A stretch of DNA of 64,000 nt from the NCBI RefSeq assembly GCF_002875945.1, contig NZ_MCZK01000036.1, positions 55,036-119,035 of the forward strand, written 5' to 3'. This document shows, in pieces, positions 36,943-46,405 of the stretch (position 1 is the stretch's first letter; every line of letters begins with the position of its first letter). A program made the translations under genes and the position numbers. The notes under the pieces were generated by a model. The model was not told where the DNA came from, did no database searches, and was given only the letters and a program-made list of their open reading frames with translations. This stretch comes from Vibrio lentus. Lineage in GTDB: Bacteria; Pseudomonadota; Gammaproteobacteria; Enterobacterales; Vibrionaceae.

Positions 36943-38565
36943 ATGAGTTTTACCTCCCTGGGCCTTTCTGAACCGATCCTTAAAGCTATTGAAGCACAAG
37001 GTTACGATAAGCCATCACCAATCCAAGAGAAAGCCGTACCAGCTGTCCTAACGGGCAAAGATGTAATGGCCGCTGCTCAAACAGGTACAGGTAAAACTGC
37101 TGGCTTCACGCTACCTATTCTTGAAATGTTATCAAAAGGCCCTCGCGTACGTCAGAACCAAGTTCGTGCGTTAGTGCTAACACCGACTCGTGAGCTTGCT
37201 GCGCAGGTAAATGGCAGTGTGGTTAAGTACGGTATCAATCTACCTCTGACTTCTACGGTTGTGTTTGGTGGCGTGAAAATTAATCCTCAGATGCAAAAAC
37301 TGCGTAAAGGCAGTGATGTGCTGGTGGCAACGCCGGGTCGTCTGCTTGATCTATACAACCAAAACGCAGTGCGTTTTGATCAGCTAGAGATCCTAGTGTT
37401 AGATGAAGCCGACCGTATGCTAGACATGGGTTTCATTCGCGATATCCGTAAGATCTTGGCTTTCTTGCCTAAGAAACGTCAGAACCTACTGTTCTCAGCA
37501 ACGTTCTCTGATGATATTCGTGGCTTGGCTAAAGGCTTAGTAAACAACCCAGTTGAAATCTCGGTAAGCCCTGCAAACTCAACGGCACCAACTGTTGAAC
37601 AAAGCATTTATCCAGTAGATAAAAAGAAAAAAAGCGCAATGTTAGCGAAGCTGATCAAAGATAATGATTGGCGACAAGTGCTCGTGTTCAGCAAAACGAA
37701 ACATGGTGCGAACAAGCTTTCTCACTTCCTTGACGAGCAAGGCATCTCTGCGGCACCTATTCATGGTAACAAGAGCCAAGGCGCGCGTACTAAAGCCCTA
37801 GAGAACTTCAAAACGGGTAAAGTACGAGTATTAGTAGCAACAGATATTGCAGCTCGTGGTATCGATATTCCGCAACTGCCTCAAGTAGTGAATTTCGACC
37901 TTCCAAACGTATCAGAAGATTACGTTCACCGTATTGGTCGTACTGGCCGTGCTGGTGAAGTGGGTAAAGCAATTTCATTGGTTTGTGCTGACGAAGTGGG
38001 TGAACTGTTTGGTATCGAGCGCCTTATTCAGCAAGTGCTTGAGCGCCGTGAACTTGAAGGTTTTGCACCTGTAAACAAACTGCCTGAATCTCGTTTGGAT
38101 TCGCGTCCGATTAAGCCTAAGAAGCCGAAAAAGACACGTGAACACTCTGATGGTCAACGTTCTGGTGAGAATGCTCGCGGGCACAAACCAGCTGGCAAGA
38201 ACAAGCGTCATGTTTCTGGTTCAGGTTCTGCTCCTAAGCGTAAGCCAAATGCGAGCAAGCCTAACTCAGGTAACAAAGGCTCTGACAGTAACTCTGCAGT
38301 TGCTGGTGATGATAAGTCTGTAAGAAACAATGGTAGCAACTACAAGCGCGGTAATGCTGCTGGAGGTGCTGAGAAGAACACCAATTCAGGCGGTCAAAAC
38401 GGTGCTGGTAAGCCTAAGAAATCAGGTTACGGTGGTAGCTACGGCCCTGGCCGTTCATCAAACCAATCAGCGTCTAACAAGCCTTCTAGCAATAAACCTT
38501 CGACGAACAAACCGTCTGGTAGCAAGCCATCTAGAAATCGTTCTAAGCCTGCAGCTCAAAAGTAA
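36943..38565 (+). CDS. rhlE: DEAD-box RNA helicase, RhlE type
   Basis: A 540-residue helicase. The full motif set is present: Q-motif ([13 protein letters not shown]), [25 protein letters not shown], and in domain 2 [17 protein letters not shown] and [12 protein letters not shown]-terminal tail of about 140 residues is a low-complexity region rich in G, S, N, K and P, usual in RhlE relatives, which remodel RNA during ribosome assembly and decay. The upstream 164 bases are a long leader, common in cold-inducible helicases. Confidence 0.92.
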   Translation: MSFTSLGLSEPILKAIEAQGYDKPSPIQEKAVPAVLTGKDVMAAAQTGTGKTAGFTLPILEMLSKGPRVRQNQVRALVLTPTRELAAQVNGSVVKYGINLPLTSTVVFGGVKINPQMQKLRKGSDVLVATPGRLLDLYNQNAVRFDQLEILVLDEADRMLDMGFIRDIRKILAFLPKKRQNLLFSATFSDDIRGLAKGLVNNPVEISVSPANSTAPTVEQSIYPVDKKKKSAMLAKLIKDNDWRQVLVFSKTKHGANKLSHFLDEQGISAAPIHGNKSQGARTKALENFKTGKVRVLVATDIAARGIDIPQLPQVVNFDLPNVSEDYVHRIGRTGRAGEVGKAISLVCADEVGELFGIERLIQQVLERRELEGFAPVNKLPESRLDSRPIKPKKPKKTREHSDGQRSGENARGHKPAGKNKRHVSGSGSAPKRKPNASKPNSGNKGSDSNSAVAGDDKSVRNNGSNYKRGNAAGGAEKNTNSGGQNGAGKPKKSGYGGSYGPGRSSNQSASNKPSSNKPSTNKPSGSKPSRNRSKPAAQK

Positions 38566-38879
38566 AGACAAGTTCGGTTGAAGTTGATTACTGCGAAGGT
38601 CGCTTTTTGAGAAAGCCACCTTCTGCAATGAGCAGTTAGAGACTAAGAGATATACGTTAGAAACTAGCAGCTATACGTTAGAAGCTTTGAATCGAATCCA
38701 ATGAAACGCGAATGTTGATACTCAATGTTCGCGTTTTTTTATACGTGCTATATAGCAATGTTATGGGTTGTTAGGTTGAAAATAGGCTGAGTAAATGGGA
38801 GATGATAGGCTCTTAGAGGATTAATCGAACGTTAATCTTTATTTAATAACAACATAATCACTAGCGTTTTTGTTTTATT
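38566..38879. other. 3' region of rhlE and qrr upstream region
   Basis: It holds the motif TATACGTTAGAA twice (about 38653 and 38672), the rhlE terminator at 38704-38740 and then AT-rich DNA leading to the qrr promoter. No gene. Confidence 0.5.
38704..38740 (+). terminator. Intrinsic terminator of rhlE
   Basis: AAACGCGAATGTTGA pairs with TCAATGTTCGCGTTT, loop TAC, followed by a T-run. Confidence 0.85.
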
Positions 38880-38892
38880 TTGCAATTTGCAA
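38880..38892 (+). promoter_or_regulatory. LuxO-type activator site of the first qrr gene
   Basis: TTGCAATTTGCAA matches the LuxO consensus TTGCAWWWTGCAA perfectly. It is 77 bases upstream of the -24 element, the usual distance for a sigma-54 activator. Confidence 0.82.
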
Positions 38893-38967
38893 TTTCACTT
38901 TGCAAAATAAACAGCAATTCGTGTCTAATACGTGTCCAGATGCGTAGTAAATACGTAGGTGAAAAGT

Positions 38968-38983
38968 TGGCACGCATGCTGCA
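38968..38983 (+). promoter_or_regulatory. Sigma-54 promoter of the first qrr gene
   Basis: TTGGCACGCATGCTGCAT with the -24 GG (38969-38970) and -12 GC (38981-38982) exactly 12 bases apart. The predicted start is near 38994. Confidence 0.88.
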
Positions 38984-38993
38984 TTAGTAATGG

Positions 38994-39102
38994 TGACCCT
39001 TCTTAAGCCGAGGGTCACCTAGCCAACTGACGTTGTTAGTGAACCCATATTGTTCACACAAAATATATGACCAATCACCTTTATTGTGATTGGTTTTTTT
39101 TT
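38994..39102 (+). ncRNA. qrr: Qrr quorum-regulatory small RNA
   Basis: About 109 nt. It opens TGACCCTTCTTAAGCCGAGG, forming the first stem with GGGTCA, and continues with the invariant Qrr core ACCTAGCCAACTGACGTTG then TTAGTGAA, which base-pairs with target mRNAs. A GTGAAC/GTTCAC stem follows, then the terminator stem CCAATCAC/GTGATTGG with nine T. The 5' portion has the nine bases missing in Qrr1, so this is of the Qrr2-5 type. Qrr RNAs are Hfq-dependent, made at low cell density by phosphorylated LuxO with sigma-54, and silence the LuxR/HapR master regulator. Promoter and LuxO site support the call. Confidence 0.95.
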
Positions 39103-39246
39103 GCCTGAATTTTGAGTTCTATTGGTTATTTTTACTAAGCTCGTGAATCGAACATAGCAAACGAATTTACTATGTTTTTATTCGAGAGCGTGTTCTTATT
39201 TGAGAGCGTGTTGTTGCTTTGTTGCATTAGAGTCGCTAAAAGGTCG

Positions 39247-40764
39247 CTAATCCTCACCACACTTTGAATAGCAGCTTGGTTGGCGTGGACATTCTCCCCC
39301 TCTGGAGCAGATAAGCCTCGCCTCTGTTTCGATCCCGCGTTCAATCCAATTTATATTTAGAATCTTGGCTACTGTCGTGAGATCTTTCTTGATGTTACGT
39401 GGTATTGCTACCGAGCCGCCATTGCTGACGCAAGAAGCCTTAAGCTGCTCTGCGATGTCTCTTGAATTACCACCTTGAGCATCAATCGCCGGGTTTAAGT
39501 CTATACCAGCACACAACACACGATTGTTACCCGCAGGATCCGTCATATTGATGGATTCACAGCAGTAGATTCTTGGCTCATCTCCCACATTTAAAATGGA
39601 GATTTGAGCTGAGCTACCCGCTCGAGGCTCTGATAATCGACGGAACACAGCCCAATGTTGACATGGGTCGGCGACCGTTCTCATATTCCCCCAAGGCAGT
39701 GGAATCCCGTTCCCGCGGTATACCGCCTTGAGCTTCCCCGGCCCATAAGCATCAAAGTAGTGCCAGTGAGGGTAGGGCGATACTACCGTCATTCGGCGCA
39801 TCGCAACAGAGGGGGAAACCCCCGCTCTTTTGTGAACGTCGATTTCATAACCAGTACGATCAAGCAGCTGTCTAAACGGAACTTTTGGACACAGTAATGC
39901 GCCAGCAAAGAAGCTGGATTCGAAGTCTCGCCATGCTTGAAGAATGTCTTGAGAATTCAGCTGAGAAGATCCCGATATTTGGTTATCGTCCCAAGTGTTG
40001 TTGTTCCCAACCGACAACACACTCTTAAGCCCTTCCTTACTGTGCAAAATGCAATGGCCGATATAAACCGACAAATCGTATTTCAATCGAGTCGGGTACT
40101 CTTTGAGGATTTCGTTCAAGAAAATCGTACCGGGTGGTTCAAAGAACGAAGTCACCAATTGCTTGGCATTGATTCCGAGCTCATCCACCACGTCTTGAGG
40201 CGTGCGTGTTACCCAGCGGATTTGAATGCCTAAGTTTCTCGCGATGTCGATAAGGTCTTCGACGCCAAGGTTAAGGCGTTTCAAACCAACTTCTTCTGCT
40301 GCTCGTTCTAGATCAGGGAAGTGGTTTTGATTGCTTTCTTGGTGAGCTCGAATCAAGAGGTGGGCGAACTGACGACCAGAGATACCGGTTTGCGACAACA
40401 TCTCTGGTATCGCAATTTGCAGGATGTCGTTAGAGAAAAGAAAGCTCGGCTCGAGTGCCATGCCACTTATCCCACCACGATTCCCTTTGGCAGGTGCAAT
40501 GGCTTGTTGTTCTGATTCATCGTCGAGAAACCACGTGGGGTTCTTCTGAAAGACCTGCGCAATGACTTCCAGCATATCGATGCTTGGAACCCGCTTTCCA
40601 CGTTCAATCATTGAAAGGTAAGAAACGGAAGGTGCGTACTCTGGGTTGATTCGAATACAACGCGCAGACAGATCTTCCATGGTTAAATGGTTACGCTTCC
40701 TCAGGTTACGGATCTTAGTACCTAGGAAATGTGACTGACGAACTAAACTTTTTGACAAGGCCAT
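39247..40764 (-). CDS. XRE-family regulator of the RamB/PrpR (short-chain fatty acyl) type
   Basis: About 505 residues. An N-terminal XRE helix-turn-helix (LGTKIRNLRKRNHLTMEDLS ... SYLSMIERGKRVPSIDML) is followed by a long domain that I associate with DUF3612 and the RamB/PrpR family, regulators of acetate, glyoxylate and methylcitrate genes that bind acyl-CoA. The C-terminus holds a cysteine cluster, CSRGGECPRQPSCYSKC, comparable to the Fe-S ligands proposed for PrpR. The ATG at 40764 overlaps a pair of direct repeats, suggesting autoregulation. It diverges from the 201-residue unknown gene and converges on nothing; the 3' end faces the first qrr. Confidence 0.82.
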   Translation of the reverse strand: MALSKSLVRQSHFLGTKIRNLRKRNHLTMEDLSARCIRINPEYAPSVSYLSMIERGKRVPSIDMLEVIAQVFQKNPTWFLDDESEQQAIAPAKGNRGGISGMALEPSFLFSNDILQIAIPEMLSQTGISGRQFAHLLIRAHQESNQNHFPDLERAAEEVGLKRLNLGVEDLIDIARNLGIQIRWVTRTPQDVVDELGINAKQLVTSFFEPPGTIFLNEILKEYPTRLKYDLSVYIGHCILHSKEGLKSVLSVGNNNTWDDNQISGSSQLNSQDILQAWRDFESSFFAGALLCPKVPFRQLLDRTGYEIDVHKRAGVSPSVAMRRMTVVSPYPHWHYFDAYGPGKLKAVYRGNGIPLPWGNMRTVADPCQHWAVFRRLSEPRAGSSAQISILNVGDEPRIYCCESINMTDPAGNNRVLCAGIDLNPAIDAQGGNSRDIAEQLKASCVSNGGSVAIPRNIKKDLTTVAKILNINWIERGIETEARLICSRGGECPRQPSCYSKCGED

Positions 40765-40766
40765 AT

Positions 40767-40790
40767 TTGTAAAATTCACATTGTAAAATT
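40767..40790. promoter_or_regulatory. Direct-repeat operator candidate at the XRE regulator start
   Basis: TTGTAAAATT occurs at 40767-40776 and again at 40781-40790, 14 bases apart, just upstream of the regulator start codon and shared with the divergent gene. Related regulators bind A/T-rich TTTGCAAA-like repeats. Confidence 0.5.
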
Positions 40791-40949
40791 TTTGTTGTGA
40801 AATTGTATGTAAAAAAGCGCTAATCTACAAACTAAGCAATTCACAAAATGACAAATAAATTAAACGTTAGTTTGGAATAATTGATCTAGGACACATTTTT
40901 GCTTTAAAAATCGGTGAATGTTCACCGGGTTAGTCAAGAGGGAAAGACT

Positions 40950-41552
40950 ATGAATATGCTTACATTCGATAAAACAGAAATCCAAAAACAAACAAAACCA
41001 TTTATCGCTGAAGCTGTCTTTGCCGTGGAGACTATCAGTGCCAAAGAGCAAACTGAGAAGCAACTCAAAGCGAAGCAACTGCTAGACCGATTGTTCCCAC
41101 TAGAGAATGGCTCACATCAAGATGTAACGAGCTACGTAGTTGACTACCGCCATATCATGGCTTACTTCAAAGATGGCCAACACAGCGGCCTAAAGCATCC
41201 TAAGCAGTTTGTAGCTTACATGGGTGAGAAATGTGACCCAGACTCAATCTTGTTCCGAGACAGCAGTGGAAGCCATTTAGAAGTGATGTTTGGCTGTCAC
41301 AAAGGGACAGGTTGCATTGAATTGGTCGATATCGATGATATTCAGTTAGAGTCGTGTACTACTTTTGGCCAGTCACCAATGGAAGCGGTACAAACGAATA
41401 CTGAGCGTGAAGGAATCACGACAGCAATACGTCACTGGATCAGCCTAGTTCAAGGTGATGAGAAGGGTAAACCAAAAGCATGCAGTGAAGACAAAGAGTT
41501 CAGAGCGAAGAGCGGTGAGGATTACTGTCTTAATTACTGCTACGCACTTTAG
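40950..41552 (+). CDS. Unrecognised conserved-looking protein beside the XRE regulator
   Basis: About 200 residues from the ATG at 40950, preceded by GAGGGAAAG at good spacing; a GTG 12 codons upstream is unlikely. The protein is cytoplasmic, with no membrane segment. Residues about 60-145 form a compact part with DYRHIMAYFKDGQHSGLKHP, FVAYMGEKCDPDSILFRDSS and HLEVMFGCHKGTGCIELVDI, and the C-terminus has five cysteines in all. I cannot name it. It diverges from the RamB/PrpR-like regulator, so it is a likely target of it; an enzyme or accessory in acetate/propionate use is possible. Confidence 0.75.
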   Translation: MNMLTFDKTEIQKQTKPFIAEAVFAVETISAKEQTEKQLKAKQLLDRLFPLENGSHQDVTSYVVDYRHIMAYFKDGQHSGLKHPKQFVAYMGEKCDPDSILFRDSSGSHLEVMFGCHKGTGCIELVDIDDIQLESCTTFGQSPMEAVQTNTEREGITTAIRHWISLVQGDEKGKPKACSEDKEFRAKSGEDYCLNYCYAL

Positions 41553-41633
41553 CCTTTCGTACTCATGAAAGATGCTGAGTCATGAGTTAGCCATTTTGGT
41601 TGTTTTTAACATCAAACACTGACCATAAACGAC

Positions 41634-41676
41634 AAAGCCCCAATGATTAACCTACTGGTTATTGATTGGGGCTTTT
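41634..41676. terminator. Bidirectional intrinsic terminator
   Basis: AAAGCCCCAAT/ATTGGGGCTTT arms with an inner AACC/GGTT stem; A- and T-runs on either side. It serves the unknown 200-residue gene and the converging GGDEF gene. Confidence 0.85.
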
Positions 41677-41709
41677 TGCTTTTCGATGTTAACTGCGAGT
41701 CTATTTTAA

Positions 41710-41730
41710 TGCCTAGTGCCTAGTGCCTAG
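41710..41730. repeat. Tandem heptamer repeat, TGCCTAG x 3
   Basis: Three perfect units between the GGDEF-gene stop codon and its terminator. In the sense of that transcript the unit reads CTAGGCA. Confidence 0.9.
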
Positions 41731-41786
41731 AGATCGGTGTTTAGCAAGCTGGCCGTTTCACAGTAATCTGTTTAGATAATTGCAAA

Positions 41787-42803
41787 CTACAGTGGCATGA
41801 CTCTATTTCGGCCTAGCGATTTCGCTTCGTAAAGTAGCTTATCAGCACGCTCGATCAGGGATTCCGCTGATTCACCAGGTTCAAGCTCTGCAACGCCAAA
41901 TGATGCGGTGATGCTACCGACCTGTTGTCCGCTTCGGCGATCTTTGATCGACAGTTTTTCCAGAGATCGTCTATTGGTATCAGCAAGTTGACGTGCAATG
42001 CGTAATGACTTGTTTGGAACGATGAGAGCGAACTCTTCGCCACCAAATCGGTAAGCAGAAATACCTTCGCGGCACATTTGTTTTAACTTACGCGCAATGC
42101 CTTTAAGAACCATATCTCCAAATAAGTGGCCATAGGTGTCGTTGAAGTTTTTAAAATGATCGATATCGAGAAGAATCAGACATAACGACTGCTTGGCTTC
42201 GCACAATGTTTCCAAATCGCGGTCCAGAGAGCGTCGATTGTAAAGTGTGGTCGTGCTATCGAATAGTGCGTCTTTCTGTACTTCGACAAGCTGTGTCTTG
42301 AGCTTGCTGATTTCTGACGTAGCAGAGTTCAGTTGAGAGCTTAAGAACTGAGTCGAGTGTCGAATGTTGCGAGATTCAGAAACCAGCTGACGAACCAACG
42401 ACATCACTTCATCGATAGACAAACTTTCATTGTCGACACGAGATAAGTCTTCGAAGCTCTTGTCGATCATCTCAGAGAAAGCTGAAGTGTCGGTGAGAGT
42501 ATCGTTCATCGAGTTAGAAACCTCAGAAACTAACAGTTCTAGGTTTGCTCGTAAGTCATTGATATTGGTTTCGGATTTGCTTGCAACGTAGTTGTTGTAG
42601 AGCTGTTCACCTACCGCAGGAGGGCAGATACCATAGTGTTCTAACACACCATCCATATCTTTAGTGAGCTGCGGGATAGCGTTGTCGACATAGGTGTACC
42701 AAAGTGCGTAATTTGCAGGTGTTGTCGACACTCTATTCTTCATCATAAGAGGCACCGCTTTTTTCAAATTAGCGGTGGATTTCTGAAATTCATCTTTGTT
42801 CAT
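41787..42803 (-). CDS. GGDEF diguanylate cyclase, resembling vca0939
   Basis: About 338 residues from the ATG at 42803 (MNKDEFQKSTANLKKAVPL). An N-terminal helical region of about 170 residues is followed by a coiled coil and a GGDEF domain with YRFGGEEF (GGEEF at 254-258). There is no RxxD inhibitory site (REGI there), so product inhibition is unlikely. No membrane segment. The N-terminus and the neighbouring cold-shock gene recall the V. cholerae vca0939 locus, whose mRNA is reported to be activated by Qrr sRNAs. The leader contains a stretch that can pair with the Qrr core. No strong ribosome binding site is visible. Confidence 0.9.
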   Translation of the reverse strand: MNKDEFQKSTANLKKAVPLMMKNRVSTTPANYALWYTYVDNAIPQLTKDMDGVLEHYGICPPAVGEQLYNNYVASKSETNINDLRANLELLVSEVSNSMNDTLTDTSAFSEMIDKSFEDLSRVDNESLSIDEVMSLVRQLVSESRNIRHSTQFLSSQLNSATSEISKLKTQLVEVQKDALFDSTTTLYNRRSLDRDLETLCEAKQSLCLILLDIDHFKNFNDTYGHLFGDMVLKGIARKLKQMCREGISAYRFGGEEFALIVPNKSLRIARQLADTNRRSLEKLSIKDRRSGQQVGSITASFGVAELEPGESAESLIERADKLLYEAKSLGRNRVMPL

Positions 42804-42819
42804 TATTTTTACTACAGAT

Positions 42820-42832
42820 ACCAAACCAACTA
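42820..42832 (-). promoter_or_regulatory. Candidate Qrr base-pairing site in the GGDEF-gene leader
   Basis: On the transcript UAGUUGGUUUGGU, 17-29 bases before the start codon. Against the Qrr core it pairs at 12 of 13 positions (two G-U, one U-U mismatch). Confidence 0.6.
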
Positions 42833-43250
42833 AAGCCACTTGCGAACAAGGTTAGCGGATTTTACATGTATTTGCTTTAAAAATTATATAATTAATGGAT
42901 AAGGGTTGGATAAATCAATCATTTTTATTATGGACATCGATTGCATATTTATATCGAACATTAAATAGAGTGTTCTTTGACCAAAGAGGAGAAGGCCAGT
43001 TTTTGAGTTTCACCAAGTCGATTGGTGATGGGTCAGCATAAAATTGGCAACGGCCACGAAGAATCGCTATGTTTTTGATAGATTGATTAGCTGTCTTCTC
43101 GGTGCTTTAAGAATCAATAGAAGATGAGCTTTGATAGTTGAGTTGAGAGAGTCGGGGAAAAGGTTAGTTGAAAAGTAGGTAATATGACGCAGTTCGGGGG
43201 CGATGATAACGGGGTAGAAGCTTTATTTCAGGTATAAAAAGTTTCAGGCA
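42833..43250. other. Intergenic region between the cold-shock and GGDEF genes
   Basis: About 470 bases with the cyclase leader and promoter. Apart from the pairing site no structure is supported. Confidence 0.35.
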
Positions 43251-43252
43251 TA

Positions 43253-43282
43253 AAAAAGCGCCGATAAAAATCAGCGCTTTAA
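43253..43282 (-). terminator. Intrinsic terminator of the cold-shock gene
   Basis: AAAGCGCTGAT / ATCGGCGCTTT stem on the minus strand followed by T-run, 24 bases after the stop codon. Confidence 0.85.
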
Positions 43283-43305
43283 AATTCTTTTTAGCTAAAA
43301 GCTAA

Positions 43306-43518
43306 TTATTGAGCAACAACGTTTGCTGCTTGTAGGCCTTTTTGACCGTTTTCAACTTCGAAAGAAACCTTTTGGCCTTCTTTCAGAGTTTTGAAACCTT
43401 CTGAAGCGATTGCACGGAAGTGAACGAATACGTCAGCACCGCCGTTGTCTTGAGAAATGAAACCGAAACCTTTCTCTTCGTTAAACCATTTTACAGTGCC
43501 AGTATTTGTGTTAGACAT
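43306..43518 (-). CDS. CspA-family cold-shock protein
   Basis: A 70-residue single cold-shock domain. RNP1 (KGFGFI) and RNP2 (VFVHF) are intact. It binds single-stranded RNA and DNA and melts RNA structure. I chose MSNTNTG at 43518 because AAGGGACAAATT precedes it; a start six codons upstream would bury the ribosome binding site. Long AT-rich leader, as in cold-inducible csp genes. Confidence 0.96.
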   Translation of the reverse strand: MSNTNTGTVKWFNEEKGFGFISQDNGGADVFVHFRAIASEGFKTLKEGQKVSFEVENGQKGLQAANVVAQ

Positions 43519-43833
43519 AATTTGTCCCTTATTCATAAATTTTCTAAATTGTTGATTGCATTACTGCAATGCGCTGATAATTGAATTATTTAATATTGCT
43601 AAGAAATAAGGAAAAACTACTTACAAAAACGGGTAACGATTTTACATGTCATTTTTTACTATTTATCTAACTTAAATAACTCCGGCTAACAGAGCGAGTG
43701 CATGTTAACACAGTCTTTCGGGTTGTACACTCATTGATTGAGAAATCAGCGAGTTTTTTTGTCATGTTGTGCTCGTTAACAAAACCAGCCTTAATAGCTG
43801 ATAGTTTTATAAAATCACACGCCATGTCAAAGT
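43519..43833. other. Cold-shock gene leader and promoter region
   Basis: About 315 bases without a gene. It should include the csp promoter and long 5' leader; I could not place the -10 element with confidence. Confidence 0.4.
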
Positions 43834-43859
43834 AAAAAGGAAGCCTGTAGCTTCCTTTT
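43834..43859 (-). terminator. Intrinsic terminator of codBA
   Basis: AAGGAAGC/GCTTCCTT stem, loop TACAG, then TTTTT on the minus strand, 20 bases after the codA stop. Confidence 0.85.
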
Positions 43860-43879
43860 CTTCATCAGTATAGACGATA

Positions 43880-45157
43880 TTAACGCTTGAAGTTGATATC
43901 TTCTGTCTGATCTAAGTTAATTTTTGTTTTCGCAGGTTGCGTTTCAGCGATCACCTTACCGTGTCGTACCGAGTATTGAACGGGTACTTGGCGACGAACA
44001 GCATCAAAACCATTGTCTGCAGGCAATATCAGTAGGCTACCAGGCTTACCTTCTTCAATACCGTAGTTGTCTTGAATGTTCAGAGTTCGAGCTGAGTTCT
44101 TGCTGATCAAATCAAGTGAGGTGTTGATTTGGTCGTAGCCCATAACTTGTGTAACGTGCAGTCCCATGTGCAGAACTTGCAGCATATTCGCTGTACCCAG
44201 TGGGTACCATGGGTCAAACACATCATCATGGCCGAAACAAACATTGATATTAGCCGCTAGCATCTCTTTAACACGAGTCACGCCACGACGTTTCGGGTAG
44301 TCATCGAAACGGCCTTGTAAGTGAATGTTTACTAACGGGTTTGCGACAAAGTTAATGCCCGACATTTTTAGCAAGCGGAATAGGCGAGATGCGTAAGCAC
44401 CATTGTAAGAACCCATCGCCGTTGTGTGGCTTGCTGTTACTTTTTCACCCATGTCGAATTTATGAGCAAGGGCCGCCAGTGTTTCAACAAAGCGAGATTG
44501 CTCGTCATCGATTTCATCACAGTGAACGTCGATCAGGCAGTCGTACTTGCGAGCAAGCTCGAACGCATAGTGCAGAGATTCAATACCGTATTCACGAGTG
44601 AATTCGAAGTGAGGGATAGCACCAATAACGTCAGCACCGATCTTCACAGCTTCTTCAAGCAATTCTTTGCCGTTAGGGTATGAAAGAATGCCTTCCTGAG
44701 GGAATGCAACGATCTGGATGTCGACCCACTCTTTCATCTCTTCACGAACTTCAACCATCGCTCGTAATGCAACTAACGTTGGATCAGATACATCAACGTG
44801 AGTACGCACGTGTTGAACACCGTTAGCAATCTGCCATTTCAGTGTTTGTTTCGCACGAGACTTTACGTCTTCGATTGATAACAATTCTTTACGCTCAGCC
44901 CAACGCTCAATGCCTTCAAACAAAGTACCAGAGATGTTCCAGTTAGGTTCTCCAGCCGTTTGCGTAGTATCTAGGTGAATATGCGGTTCACAGAAAGGAG
45001 AAACTGCAATGCCACCTTCAGCATCAAGGATCTCACCTTGGTGATTGATTGGCGCGTCATTATCGAGAATGCGAGAAAATTGACCATTTTCAATCAGGAT
45101 TTGTTTCAAGCCATCTTGGTCTTGAAGCTTCGCGTTCTTGATTAATAAGGTTGTCAT
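43880..45157 (-). CDS. codA: Cytosine deaminase
   Basis: A 425-residue amidohydrolase. Metal ligands and substrate motifs of CodA are present: [34 protein letters not shown] and [20 protein letters not shown]. The enzyme converts cytosine to uracil plus ammonia in pyrimidine salvage. It follows codB with a nine-base gap, the same operon as in E. coli. Secure. Confidence 0.96.
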   Translation of the reverse strand: MTTLLIKNAKLQDQDGLKQILIENGQFSRILDNDAPINHQGEILDAEGGIAVSPFCEPHIHLDTTQTAGEPNWNISGTLFEGIERWAERKELLSIEDVKSRAKQTLKWQIANGVQHVRTHVDVSDPTLVALRAMVEVREEMKEWVDIQIVAFPQEGILSYPNGKELLEEAVKIGADVIGAIPHFEFTREYGIESLHYAFELARKYDCLIDVHCDEIDDEQSRFVETLAALAHKFDMGEKVTASHTTAMGSYNGAYASRLFRLLKMSGINFVANPLVNIHLQGRFDDYPKRRGVTRVKEMLAANINVCFGHDDVFDPWYPLGTANMLQVLHMGLHVTQVMGYDQINTSLDLISKNSARTLNIQDNYGIEEGKPGSLLILPADNGFDAVRRQVPVQYSVRHGKVIAETQPAKTKINLDQTEDINFKR

Positions 45158-45166
45158 AGTGTGTCC

Positions 45167-46405
45167 TTAAGCGGCCTGAGATTTCAGAGCGTTTTTATTC
45201 AATAGAGGGTTAAGCACGAGGTAACTGATCGCACCACCAAACACGGCGTTCAAAGGAACGATGCCAGGAAGGAAGTGACCAGCGGCTACGCCTGTTGCTA
45301 CCGCGATAATGCCAGCCCAGTTAACGGTTTGGAACTCTGCTTTTGCAAAATCTTTGTAACGTTTACGGTTCGCAAAGAAGTCGGCGATGATTACGCCACC
45401 AATTGGTGGAATTGCCAGCGAAAGGAAGGTTAACCAACCGACGAAGTTGTTGTACAACCAAAGCGCGAAAATCGTACCTACGATACCGTTAATGATAGAC
45501 ATTGTAGTACTTGAGCGACCAGTGATGTTGGATAAACCAAGACCTGACGCATAAAGTGCGTTTTCATTGGTTGTCCAGATGTTCAAGCCTAGAACGATGA
45601 TGGCAGGAAGTAGAAGGCCTTGTGCGATCATCACGTCTGAAATGTCAGAGAGACCCGTCGCTGCTGCACCTGCCGCGCCAAAGATAAACATCAGTGAGTT
45701 ACCGATGAAGAATGCGACCATTGTAATTAACACGGCGCTCGCTGGCTTTTTACCAAAGCGAACGAAATCAGCAGTCAACGTACCCGCACTCACGAACGAA
45801 CCAACAACCATTGCAAGCGCCATTGAGAAGTCCATTGGTGTTTCCGGCTCGATGAGTTGGAGCTGTTCTAGCCCGCCAACACTGTCTACCGCAGTCAATA
45901 CTGAGTAACCACCCAGAATTGCAATCGCAGGAACGGCAACCGCTGAAAGCACCATCAGCGCTTTAATACCGAAGTACACCGTACCTGTCATCAACAAGCC
46001 TGATACAACAATCAAGGTGTTGGTATCAATGCCCGTGGCTTTCTGTACTGGAATTGCGAACATCGCTACACCTACGCCAAACCAACCGACTTGTGTACCA
46101 CCAAGTAGAGCAGAAGGAAGCCATGAGCCTTTAGTACCGAAAGAGAAACGAGCAAGGAGGTGAGTAGAGAGGCCAGTAGATGAGCCGATGTAGCCAAGAA
46201 AAGAAGTGTAAATACCAAGAATTAGGTTACCGATGAGAACGGCGAGGAAGAAATCGTTGAAAGAAAGACCTGTCCCGAGTGAACCACCTGTCCACATACT
46301 TGCAGAGAAGAAAGTGAGTCCAAGCATTACCATGGTGAGTGAAGCAACTCCTTTCCTAGCCGATGTTGGAACCGGCCCAAGACTGTAGTTATTATCCGCA
46401 GCCAT
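45167..46405 (-). CDS. codB: Cytosine permease
   Basis: A 412-residue NCS1-family transporter with about twelve membrane helices. Family features include SLGPVPTSARKGVASLTMV, SFGTKGSWLPSALLGGTQVGWFGVGVA, cut here at GGTQVG, and GIIIADFF-like GGVIIADFFANR. It imports cytosine by cation symport for CodA, the next gene. A LacI/PurR-like palindrome lies 190 bases upstream. Confidence 0.96.
   Translation of the reverse strand: MAADNNYSLGPVPTSARKGVASLTMVMLGLTFFSASMWTGGSLGTGLSFNDFFLAVLIGNLILGIYTSFLGYIGSSTGLSTHLLARFSFGTKGSWLPSALLGGTQVGWFGVGVAMFAIPVQKATGIDTNTLIVVSGLLMTGTVYFGIKALMVLSAVAVPAIAILGGYSVLTAVDSVGGLEQLQLIEPETPMDFSMALAMVVGSFVSAGTLTADFVRFGKKPASAVLITMVAFFIGNSLMFIFGAAGAAATGLSDISDVMIAQGLLLPAIIVLGLNIWTTNENALYASGLGLSNITGRSSTTMSIINGIVGTIFALWLYNNFVGWLTFLSLAIPPIGGVIIADFFANRKRYKDFAKAEFQTVNWAGIIAVATGVAAGHFLPGIVPLNAVFGGAISYLVLNPLLNKNALKSQAA

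Noticed and set aside
39135..39344. 69-codon minus-strand frame between qrr and the XRE gene
   Set aside because: It overlaps the XRE gene 3' end out of frame and contains an obvious internal repeat of low-complexity origin.
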